Assembly: GCA_019114645.1 (NCBI GenBank) | Contig: DXFC01000296.1 | Location: 1-5,053 of the forward strand | DNA: 5,053 nucleotides | DNA from: Candidatus Halomonas stercoripullorum | GTDB taxonomy: Bacteria; Pseudomonadota; Gammaproteobacteria; Pseudomonadales; Halomonadaceae | Reading direction: 5' to 3' | Position numbers and translations under genes: made by a program | Notes under the pieces: model-generated | What the model saw: the letters and a program-made list of their open reading frames with translations, nothing else | Databases searched by the model: none | Told to the model about the DNA's origin: nothing | Shown here: positions 1 to 5,053 of the stretch, in pieces | How positions within the stretch are numbered: the first letter of the stretch is position 1 | How the letters are laid out: the number at the start of each line of letters is the position of its first letter

Positions 1-747
1 GCCGCCTGGCGCACGGATGTGCGCTCAGCCGAGGAGATTATCGCCTTCATACGCGATAACCGTCTTGAAGTGGCATGGATTCTCGAGACCCATGTGCACG
101 CCGACCATCTTTCGGCCGCACCCTATCTGCATGAAGCGCTTGGCGGAAAAACCGGTATTGGTGCCAATATCACCGTGGTGCAGGAAGTGTTCGGCAAGGC
201 CTTCAATGCCGGCACCGAGTTTGCCCGCGACGGCAGCCAGTTTGATCGTCTATTCAAGGAAGGGGATACTTTTGCCATCGGCAATCTGGAGGGGCGGGTG
301 CTGCACACTCCGGGGCACACCCCGGCCTGCCTGACTTATGTGATCGGCGATGCCGCCTTCGTCGGCGACACTCTCTTCATGCCCGACTACGGTACCGCCC
401 GCTGCGATTTCCCTGGTGGTGACGCACGTACGCTTTATCAATCCATACAGAAAGTGCTGACGCTACCGGATGCGACACGCCTTTTCCTGTGCCATGACTA
501 CAAGGCGCCGGGGCGCGACGAATACTGCCACGTCACCACGGTGGCCGAGCAGCGCGCTCATAACGTCCACGTGCATGAAGGAATCGATGAAGAAGCCTTC
601 GTCAAAATGCGCACCGAGCGCGACGCCACCCTCGATATGCCGCGTCTGATCCTGCCTTCGGTGCAGGTCAACATGCGCGCTGGCCATATGCCGCCCGCCG
701 AGGATAACGGCCAGGTCTACCTCAAGGTCCCGATCAACAAGTTCTGA
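1..747 (+). CDS. MBL-fold metallo-hydrolase, Blh/persulfide dioxygenase-like (5' partial)
   Basis: Likely a cytoplasmic metal-dependent enzyme of the Blh branch of the metallo-beta-lactamase fold, whose studied members oxidise persulfide (such as glutathione persulfide) to sulfite. The frame is open from base 1, so the start lies upstream; the GTG at 19 is an internal valine. About 248 residues are visible, and full relatives are roughly 280-300, or longer when fused to a DUF442 domain, which cannot be judged here. Metal ligands are visible: THVHADH at 88-108 (His 91-93, His 97-99, Asp 103-105, His 106-108), the His of TPGH at 316-318, the Asp of VGDTLF at 367-369 and a late His in LFLCHDY at 493-495. 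The stretch GDTLFMPDYGTARCDFPGGD is typical of Blh-type proteins rather than classical ETHE1 or glyoxalase II. The next gene begins 10 bases after the stop. Codon use (many CTT leucines, lower GC) differs from that gene. Fold and family are secure; the substrate is inferred. Confidence 0.9.
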   Translation, partial: AAWRTDVRSAEEIIAFIRDNRLEVAWILETHVHADHLSAAPYLHEALGGKTGIGANITVVQEVFGKAFNAGTEFARDGSQFDRLFKEGDTFAIGNLEGRVLHTPGHTPACLTYVIGDAAFVGDTLFMPDYGTARCDFPGGDARTLYQSIQKVLTLPDATRLFLCHDYKAPGRDEYCHVTTVAEQRAHNVHVHEGIDEEAFVKMRTERDATLDMPRLILPSVQVNMRAGHMPPAEDNGQVYLKVPINKF

Positions 748-757
748 GGCGCTCCCC
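745..757 (+). promoter_or_regulatory. Ribosome binding site for the SulP gene
   Basis: TGAGG at 745-749 has eight bases between it and the GTG at 758. The TGA is also the stop codon of the preceding MBL gene, so termination and re-initiation are physically close, consistent with translational coupling. This supports GTG 758 as the start. Confidence 0.5.
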
Positions 758-2542
758 GTGAACCCCAAGCGCTACCTGCCCATCCTGCAGTGGCTGCCCG
801 GCTACGGCCGTGCCACCCTGGGCAGCGACCTGCTGGCGGCGGTGATCGTCACCATCATGCTGATCCCGCAGTCGCTGGCCTATGCCATGCTGGCTGGCCT
901 GCCTCCCGAGGTGGGCCTCTATGCCAGCATCGCTCCGCTGGTGGTCTACGCGGTATTCGGCACCAGCCGTACCCTGGCGGTGGGGCCGGTGGCCGTGGTC
1001 TCGCTGATGACGGCAGCGGCGGTGGGGCAGGTGGCTCCCCAGGGCAGCCCCGAGTACCTGGGGGCGGCCCTGGTGCTGGCGCTGATGTCGGGGCTGATCC
1101 TCACCCTGATGGGCGTGGCGCGGCTGGGCTTTCTGGCCAACTTCCTCAGCCATCCGGTGATCTCCGGCTTCATCACCGCCTCGGGGCTGATCATCGCGGC
1201 CAGCCAGCTCAAGCACGTGCTGGGGGTGGAGGCCGATGGGCACAACCTGCTGGAGCTGCTCCTCAGCCTCGGCGCCAACCTCGGCGGCGCGAGCCTGCCG
1301 ACCCTGGTGATCGGCGTCGGCGTGCTCGTCTTCCTCTACGCCGCGCGGCGCTGGCTGAAGCCTTTGCTGCGGCGCCTGGGGGTGCCGGGGCGGCCGGCAG
1401 ACATGCTGACCAAGGCCGCGCCGATCCTGGCGGTGGCGGTGACGACGCTCGCCACCTGGGGCCTGGGCCTCGACGAGCGCGGCGTGGCCGTGGTCGGCAG
1501 TGTGCCTGCGGGCCTGCCGCCCCTGACCCTGCCCGGCTTCGACAGCGGGCTCTGGAGCCAGCTCTTCGTGGCGGCGCTGCTGATCAGCATCGTGGGCTTC
1601 GTGGAGTCGGTGTCGGTGGGCCAGACCCTGGCCGCCAAACGGCGCCAGCGCATTGATCCCGACCAGGAGCTGGTGGGGCTCGGCACCTCCAATATCGCGG
1701 CCTCCCTGACCGGTGGCATGCCGGTGACCGGCGGCTTCTCTCGGTCGGTGGTCAACTTCGATGCCGGGGCCGAGAGCCCCGCCGCCGGCGCTTTCACCGC
1801 CGTCGGGATCATGGCGGCGGCGCTGCTGCTGACGCCCCTGATCGCCTATCTGCCCATCGCCACCCTGGCGGCCACCATTATCGTGGCGGTGCTCTCGCTG
1901 GTTGACTTCCCGGCCATCCGGCGCACCTGGTCCTATTCGCGCAGCGACATCGCCGCCATGCTGGCGACCATCGTGGTGACCCTGGGCCACGGCGTGGAGA
2001 GCGGCATCATGGTGGGTGTCGGGCTGTCGCTGGGGCTGCATCTCTACCGCACCAGCCGCCCCCACAGCGCCGTGGTGGGGCGGGTGCCGGGCACCGAACA
2101 CTTCCGCAACGTGCAGCGCCGCGAGGTGGAGACCGACGAGCGCCTGGTGATCCTGAGGGTCGACGAGAGCCTCTACTTCGCCAACGCCCGCTACCTGGAG
2201 GATACCGTGATGGAGCTGGCGACGCGCCAGCCCGGCCTCGAGCACATCGTGCTTGCCTGCCAGGCGGTCAACGTCATCGACGCCTCGGCGCTGGAGAGCC
2301 TGGAGGCGATCAATGCTCGGCTCCGGGACTCCGGCGTCTGCCTGCACCTGGCCGAGGTGAAGGGGCCGGTGATGGACCGGCTGGAGCATACCGAGTTCTG
2401 CCACGAGATGACCGGTAAGGTCTTCCTGAGCACCTTCGATGCCTGGCGGGAACTGCGCGGCGAGAGCGACGCTCCGCTGTCGTGGCCCTGCGGCACCCTG
2501 CGGCCAGCCCCTGGCCTCAATCGACCCACAACCCCGAACTGA
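758..2542 (+). CDS. SulP-family inorganic anion transporter with C-terminal STAS domain
   Basis: Inner-membrane transporter of the SulP (SLC26-like) family; members carry sulfate, bicarbonate or other anions, usually driven by proton or sodium. The protein has 594 residues, usual for the family. A hydrophobic transport domain spans roughly residues 10-430 and holds the SulP signature IPQSLAYAMLAGLPPEVGLY near residues 36-55, then FGTSRTLAVGPVAVVSL, and GGMPVTGGFSRSVVNFDAGA in the later membrane half. A cytosolic STAS domain follows at about 455-560, with DASALESLE placing Ser510 at the position often phosphorylated in anti-sigma-antagonist-like STAS domains. The last 25 or so residues, rich in Pro and Arg, form a tail outside STAS. 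The GTG start fits the ribosome binding site at 745-749 and gives a normal N-terminus. Lying between a persulfide dioxygenase-like enzyme and YeeE-type transporters, it may move sulfite or sulfate, but the sequence does not decide the anion. Leucine is nearly always CTG or CTC, unlike the flanking blocks. Confidence 0.93.
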   Translation: MNPKRYLPILQWLPGYGRATLGSDLLAAVIVTIMLIPQSLAYAMLAGLPPEVGLYASIAPLVVYAVFGTSRTLAVGPVAVVSLMTAAAVGQVAPQGSPEYLGAALVLALMSGLILTLMGVARLGFLANFLSHPVISGFITASGLIIAASQLKHVLGVEADGHNLLELLLSLGANLGGASLPTLVIGVGVLVFLYAARRWLKPLLRRLGVPGRPADMLTKAAPILAVAVTTLATWGLGLDERGVAVVGSVPAGLPPLTLPGFDSGLWSQLFVAALLISIVGFVESVSVGQTLAAKRRQRIDPDQELVGLGTSNIAASLTGGMPVTGGFSRSVVNFDAGAESPAAGAFTAVGIMAAALLLTPLIAYLPIATLAATIIVAVLSLVDFPAIRRTWSYSRSDIAAMLATIVVTLGHGVESGIMVGVGLSLGLHLYRTSRPHSAVVGRVPGTEHFRNVQRREVETDERLVILRVDESLYFANARYLEDTVMELATRQPGLEHIVLACQAVNVIDASALESLEAINARLRDSGVCLHLAEVKGPVMDRLEHTEFCHEMTGKVFLSTFDAWRELRGESDAPLSWPCGTLRPAPGLNRPTTPN

Positions 2543-2543
2543 T

Positions 2544-2558
2544 AGGAGCAAGAGAAAC
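2544..2558 (+). promoter_or_regulatory. Ribosome binding site fixing the first YeeE start
   Basis: AGGAG at 2544-2548 lies ten bases before GTG 2559. The same frame is open further upstream to an ATG at 2439, but that start would overlap the SulP gene by about 100 bases and add a charged, Pro/Arg/Cys-rich leader not seen in this family. The site therefore favours the GTG. Confidence 0.6.
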
Positions 2559-3020
2559 GTGGACTGGAGCGCACCCCTTCACGGGCTGGCCGGCGGCATC
2601 TTGATCGGCCTGTCCGCCACCTGGCTGATGGCCACGCTGGGCCGCATCGCCGGCATCAGCGGCATCATCGGCAGCCTCATCACCGCCCGTCCCAGGGGCG
2701 ACAGCGCCTGGCGGCTCACCTTCCTGCTGGGCCTGGTCAGCGGCCCCATCCTGCTGATGCTGCTCGGCGGCGGGCTGGGCAACGTCGCCGGTGCCCCCGG
2801 CGAGGTGATCGGCGCCCCCGCCGGCGGCGTGGCGGTGATGCTGGTGGCCGGCCTGCTAGTGGGCGTGGGGACTGGTATCGGCAGCGGCTGCACCAGCGGC
2901 CACGGCGTCTGCGGCCTCTCCAGGCTGTCGCCGCGCTCTCTGGTGGCGACCCTCACCTTCCTGGTGGCGGCGATCATCACTGTCTATGTGGTTCGGCATC
3001 TGATCGGAGGTGGCGCATGA
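2559..3020 (+). CDS. YeeE/YedE-family membrane protein, PmpA-like half transporter
   Basis: Small inner-membrane protein of 153 residues from the YeeE/YedE (DUF395) family, of the half-size type called PmpA in bigR/pmpR-type loci. Larger YeeE proteins (TsuA) import thiosulfate; the half-size pairs are thought to move sulfur compounds, but the substrate is not settled. About four membrane segments are visible: residues near 8-27, 50-72, 85-110 and 125-148. The family motif GSGCTSGHGVCGLSRLS places Cys111 (2889-2891) and Cys118 (2910-2912) beside a membrane helix, where such cysteines contact sulfur ligands in YeeE. I chose the GTG at 2559 because of the AGGAG upstream and because the protein then begins just before its first membrane helix. 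It sits 16 bases after the SulP stop and overlaps the next gene by ATGA, so a two-subunit transporter is likely. It shares the high-GC codon use of the SulP gene. Confidence 0.9.
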   Translation: MDWSAPLHGLAGGILIGLSATWLMATLGRIAGISGIIGSLITARPRGDSAWRLTFLLGLVSGPILLMLLGGGLGNVAGAPGEVIGAPAGGVAVMLVAGLLVGVGTGIGSGCTSGHGVCGLSRLSPRSLVATLTFLVAAIITVYVVRHLIGGGA

Positions 3021-3430
3021 AGACGCTGGTGGGCTATATCGCGGGCCTGCTGTTCGGCCTCGGCGTGGGGATCTCCGGCATGACCGACCCGGCTCGGGTG
3101 CTGGGCTTCCTGGACCTCTTCGGCGCCTGGGACCCGACCCTGATGTTCGTGCTCGGCGGCGCCGTGGTGACCAACTTCATCGGCTACCGCCTCGCCTTCA
3201 AGCGCACGGCCCCGGTCTATGGCGAGGCCTTCCAGCTGCCGACCCGCCAGGACCTCGACGGCCGCCTGCTCGGCGGTGCGGCGCTGTTCGGCATCGGCTG
3301 GGGCCTCTCCGGCTACTGCCCGGGGCCGGCCTTCGCCTCCATCGGCGGACTGACCGCCCCGCTGGCCGCCATGCTGGTGGCGATGATCGCGGGCTGGTTC
3401 CTGGCCCGGGCGATTCCCTCCCGCGCCTGA
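3017..3430 (+). CDS. YeeE/YedE-family (DUF6691-type) membrane protein, PmpB-like half transporter
   Basis: Inner-membrane protein of 137 residues, the second half of a split YeeE/YedE transporter. It starts at ATG 3017, whose last bases form the stop of the preceding gene (ATGA overlap); GGAGG at 3006-3010 lies six bases upstream. Landmarks are GLGVGISGMTDPARVLGFLD in the N-terminal half, a hydrophobic segment FVLGGAVVTNFIGY near residues 49-62, and GIGWGLSGYCPGPA with Cys101 (3317-3319), the conserved cysteine of this subfamily. A final membrane segment covers about residues 112-133. With the upstream partner it carries three conserved cysteines in total. Partnering with the upstream protein is inferred from the overlap and from similar pairs elsewhere; the cargo, perhaps thiosulfate, persulfide or another sulfur species, is unknown. 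It is the last gene of the cassette and is followed by a stem-loop. Confidence 0.9.
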   Translation: MKTLVGYIAGLLFGLGVGISGMTDPARVLGFLDLFGAWDPTLMFVLGGAVVTNFIGYRLAFKRTAPVYGEAFQLPTRQDLDGRLLGGAALFGIGWGLSGYCPGPAFASIGGLTAPLAAMLVAMIAGWFLARAIPSRA

Positions 3431-3453
3431 ACCGACGCCTCGTGGCACCTCTT

Positions 3454-3490
3454 GCGTCCTCGCCAGTGCCTGGCGGGGACGCTTGCGTTT
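3454..3490 (+). terminator. Stem-loop after the sulfur cassette, probable terminator
   Basis: Bases 3454-3466 pair with 3470-3482 in a 13-bp stem containing one G-T (G-U in RNA) pair and closed by the three bases TGC. It begins 23 bases after the last cassette stop. The run after the stem (TTGCGTTT) is only partly T-rich, so it is a weak intrinsic terminator by the usual rule; it may also protect the mRNA 3' end. The heptamer CTTGCGT occurs at 3451-3457 and again at 3482-3488, bracketing the hairpin. Confidence 0.6.
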
Positions 3491-3520
3491 GGGCCCGAGA
3501 GCTATCTTGCCTCGTGAAAG

Positions 3521-3547
3521 CTTACTAAGACTCGGATTTTGGTCTTA
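3521..3547. repeat. Nested inverted repeats with CTTA/TAAG arms
   Basis: Two overlapping palindromes are visible. CTTACTAAG at 3521-3529 is CTTA and TAAG around one base. TAAGAC at 3526-3531 is the perfect reverse complement of GTCTTA at 3542-3547, ten bases apart. The CTTA core resembles the half-sites in the box just downstream, so these could be extra regulator sites; they could also be by-products of an AT-richer promoter region. Confidence 0.4.
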
Positions 3548-3548
3548 T

Positions 3549-3565
3549 GTTAACGCTGGCTTAAT
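3549..3565 (+). promoter_or_regulatory. PmrA/QseB-type direct-repeat box, likely autoregulatory operator
   Basis: GTTAAC (3549-3554), five bases, then CTTAAT (3560-3565) gives two TTAA cores with an 11-base period. Known PmrA and QseB boxes are two CTTAA-like half-sites with this spacing, bound head to tail by a regulator dimer. The first half-site departs from consensus at its first and last base. It lies 43 bases before the start of a regulator of exactly this class, so self-regulation is a reasonable inference. Confidence 0.55.
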
Positions 3566-3591
3566 GACTGGGCGACAGGATGTCGCATAAC
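3560..3591 (+). promoter_or_regulatory. Possible promoter of the two-component operon
   Basis: CATAAC at 3586-3591 matches four of six bases of a -10 element. The second half-site of the regulator box (3560-3565) would take the -35 place with a spacer of about 20 bases, longer than ideal, as is common at activator-dependent promoters. A CATAAC -10 would put the RNA start only a few bases before the AGGAG at 3595-3599, which is tight, so the true promoter may lie further upstream. Confidence 0.25.
3572..3586. repeat. Perfect 6-bp inverted repeat upstream of the regulator gene
   Basis: GCGACA (3572-3577) and TGTCGC (3581-3586) are exact reverse complements around GGA. It ends nine bases before the AGGAG of the regulator gene. 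It may be an operator, or a small hairpin in the leader if transcription starts upstream. It is not a terminator, since no T-run follows. Confidence 0.45.
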
Positions 3592-3608
3592 GAGAGGAGC
3601 TTGCGAGC

Positions 3609-4304
3609 ATGCATGTTCTGCTGATCGAAGATGATGCCCTGGTGGCATCCGGTATCCAGGCGGGGCTCACTGCGTACGACTTTGTCGTCGATCATGTGAG
3701 CAACATCGCGGAGGCGAAAAGCGCCCTGGAGGCAGTCGCCAGTGATGTCGTCATTCTGGACCGGGGCTTGCCCGATGGTGATGGCCTGGTGCTGCTGGAG
3801 GCATGGCGCAATGCCGGTATTGATGTGCCGGTACTGGTACTCACCGCCCGCGACGGGGTGAGTGACCGTGTGGCGGGGTTGCGCGGCGGTGCGGATGATT
3901 ACCTGGTCAAGCCGTTCGATCTGGATGAATTGGTGGCACGCCTGCAGGCTCTGTTACGGCGTGCCGCCGGTCGTTCGCGCGCTTTGATCGAACACGGCGC
4001 ACTGTGTCTCGATCCGTTGGCCCGTGAGGTCACCGTGGCGGGGTGTCCGGTGGTGTTGTCGCGCCGGGAACTGGTGCTGCTGGAAACCTTTCTGCAATCG
4101 CCGCGCAGCGTGCTCTCTCCGGATCAGCTCAAGGACAGTCTCTACGGCATGAGCGATGAGGTGGAGAGTAATGCGCTCAACGTGCATATCCATCACCTGC
4201 GCCGCAAGCTCGGACCCGGAGTGATCGAAACCGTACGCGGCCTGGGCTATCGCCTGGGCCAACCGTCGGCGGTGGTGTTGCCGTCCGGTGAGCGGCCGCA
4301 ATGA
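3609..4304 (+). CDS. OmpR/PmrA-class response regulator, QseB-like
   Basis: Cytoplasmic DNA-binding response regulator of 231 residues. The receiver domain (about 1-115) has the acidic pair Asp8-Asp9, the phospho-acceptor Asp51 in ILDRGLPDGDG, Thr79 in VLTARD and Lys101 in LVKPFD, so all catalytic residues are present. A winged-helix DNA-binding domain (about 125-220) carries SRRELVLLETFL, the YGMSDEVESNALNVHIHHLR segment and ETVRGLGYRL, closest to QseB/PmrA-type regulators. The first residue after Asp51 is Arg, where leucine is commoner. ATG 3609 is chosen because GAGAGGAG ends nine bases upstream and the protein begins directly with strand 1 (MHVLLIEDD). Its stop overlaps the kinase start by ATGA, so the two form an operon and presumably a cognate pair. 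The direct-repeat box at 3549-3565 suggests self-regulation. Target genes and signal cannot be read here. The ten or so residues after the winged helix are an unstructured-looking tail. Confidence 0.95.
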   Translation: MHVLLIEDDALVASGIQAGLTAYDFVVDHVSNIAEAKSALEAVASDVVILDRGLPDGDGLVLLEAWRNAGIDVPVLVLTARDGVSDRVAGLRGGADDYLVKPFDLDELVARLQALLRRAAGRSRALIEHGALCLDPLAREVTVAGCPVVLSRRELVLLETFLQSPRSVLSPDQLKDSLYGMSDEVESNALNVHIHHLRRKLGPGVIETVRGLGYRLGQPSAVVLPSGERPQ

Positions 4305-5053
4305 GCTTGCGCACACGGCTGTTGCTGACCCTGGGCCTGACGTTGGCGCTGTTATGGAGCATGGCCGCCGCTTGGCTGATGCGCGACCTCGAAGCGCAGT
4401 TTGTGGAAACCCTGGATCAGCGCCTGGCGCAGTCGGCGCGCATGGTAGCAGGGTTGATGGCGCAGCTCCCCGAGGAGGTGTGGCTGGAAGCCGACCAGCG
4501 GGCGTTGTCGATTCCGCCTATCGAGGGGCTGGCCTGTCAGGTGCATTCACCGCGGGGTGAGATCATGGCGCGTACCCACACCAACCTGGAAACGATTCTG
4601 GCGGCGGGCGAGCGCGGCCACGCCTACCGCGAAGAGAACGGGGTGACCTGGCGGGTGTTCACTTATGAGCGTGGCGGACTGACGATTACCACGGCGGATC
4701 GCATGGACGAGCGCAATCAACTGCTGGCCGAGGTGTTCAAGGTGGCGGTGGTGCCGTTTGCCGTGGCCTTGTTGGGGAGCATGGTGGCGCTGTGGTTTGG
4801 TGTGGTACGGGGCTTGGCACCGCTCTCGCGGCTGCGCCGCTCACTGGGGCGGCGCCATGCCGAGGCCTTGGCGCCGTTGCCGACCCGGGGCTTGCCGCGA
4901 GAGCTGCGGCCGCTGGTCGAAACACTCAATGGATTGCTGGCGCGTATTGAGGAGGCCATTCAGCGTGAGCAACGTTTCACCAACGATGCGGCGCATGAAT
5001 TCAAGACACCGCTTACCGCCATCAAGACCCATCTGCAGGTCGCCCAGCGTGTG
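4301..5053 (+). CDS. QseC-like sensor histidine kinase (3' partial)
   Basis: Inner-membrane sensor kinase, partner of the upstream response regulator. The 251 visible residues are a little over half of a QseC-type protein (about 450). Translation in this frame gives an N-terminal membrane helix (about residues 7-26), a periplasmic sensor region (about 28-145) matching in layout the two-component sensor N-terminal domain of QseC/TctE kinases, a second membrane helix (about 147-168), and a linker beginning RGLAPLSRLRRSL that fits a HAMP-like region. The dimerisation H-box follows, NDAAHEFKTPLTAIKTHLQ, with His232 (4994-4996) as phospho-acceptor. The window ends soon after it, so the N, G1, F and G2 boxes of the ATPase domain are not visible and activity cannot be judged. 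ATG 4301 overlaps the regulator stop; GGTGAG at 4287-4292, eight bases upstream, is a plausible ribosome binding site. TTG leucine codons are frequent, unlike in the SulP/YeeE genes. The signal is unknown. Confidence 0.93.
   Translation, partial: MSLRTRLLLTLGLTLALLWSMAAAWLMRDLEAQFVETLDQRLAQSARMVAGLMAQLPEEVWLEADQRALSIPPIEGLACQVHSPRGEIMARTHTNLETILAAGERGHAYREENGVTWRVFTYERGGLTITTADRMDERNQLLAEVFKVAVVPFAVALLGSMVALWFGVVRGLAPLSRLRRSLGRRHAEALAPLPTRGLPRELRPLVETLNGLLARIEEAIQREQRFTNDAAHEFKTPLTAIKTHLQVAQRV

Noticed and set aside
790..1656. Second + strand open frame inside the SulP gene
   Set aside because: The translation is Gly/Ala/Arg/Pro-rich without motifs, and it is a frame-shifted shadow of the SulP coding sequence.
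734..2551. A 605-codon open frame on the minus strand opposite the SulP gene
   Set aside because: Its translation is low-complexity, rich in His, Gln, Gly and Arg with no recognisable domain. Long antisense frames are expected opposite a GC-rich gene with strong third-position bias, and the + strand frame has clear SulP motifs.
2439..2558. Upstream ATG for the first YeeE gene
   Set aside because: It would overlap the SulP STAS end by about 100 bases and add a non-membrane leader atypical of the family; GTG 2559 has its own AGGAG.
3010..3528. Frame overlapping the second YeeE gene and running into the gap
   Set aside because: It is Arg/Pro/Gly-rich, lacks membrane segments and conflicts with the conserved cysteine-motif frame at 3017-3430.
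3539..3565. TTGGTC (3539-3544) with CTTAAT (3560-3565) as a sigma-70 promoter
   Set aside because: TTGGTC matches only three of six -35 bases and the spacer is 15 bases; the CTTAAT is better explained as a regulator half-site.
4288..4560. Alternative + strand frame overlapping the kinase start
   Set aside because: It has no domain features; the frame from 4301 gives a membrane helix, linker and H-box, and overlaps the regulator by ATGA.
4994..5008. HEFKTP in the kinase H-box instead of the commoner HELRTP
   Set aside because: Phe and Lys at these positions occur in many working histidine kinases; His232 and the following Glu, Thr and Pro are intact, so it is not evidence of a defect.

Overview
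The window looks like chromosome of a GC-rich gammaproteobacterium. A halophilic or marine type such as the Halomonas group is my best guess, from protein sequence feel and the QseB/PmrA-type regulator, but nothing here proves the genus. All five genes lie on the + strand in two blocks, separated by a 178-base gap at 3431-3608.

Block 1 (1-3430) is a sulfur-handling cassette. It starts with the 3' part of a Blh-type MBL-fold hydrolase of the persulfide dioxygenase-like group (5' end outside the window). A SulP-family anion transporter with a C-terminal STAS domain follows (758-2542), then two half-size YeeE/YedE membrane proteins (2559-3020 and 3017-3430) that resemble the PmpA/PmpB pair. Gaps are 10 and 16 bases, and the last two genes overlap by four bases, so one transcript is likely. 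Related loci controlled by BigR-type ArsR regulators pair an MBL persulfide dioxygenase with YeeE-type transporters. The inferred job is movement and oxidation of reactive sulfur: the YeeE pair moves a sulfur compound, the MBL enzyme oxidises persulfide to sulfite, and SulP moves sulfite, sulfate or another anion. Any BigR-like regulator would be upstream of base 1 and is not seen.

The gap carries a 13-bp stem-loop just after the cassette. It also holds an AT-richer stretch with CTTA/TTAA half-sites, including two TTAA cores exactly 11 bases apart in the spacing of a PmrA/QseB-type box, and then a perfect 6-bp inverted repeat upstream of the next gene's ribosome binding site.

Block 2 (3609 to the window end) is a two-component system: an OmpR/PmrA-class response regulator and, overlapping it by four bases, a QseC-like sensor histidine kinase cut off by the window end just after its phospho-accepting histidine. 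The box in front suggests autoregulation.

Base composition and leucine codon choice differ between the MBL gene, the very GC-rich SulP/YeeE genes and the two-component genes, which suggests a mosaic. No RNA gene, insertion sequence, CRISPR array or integration site was seen.
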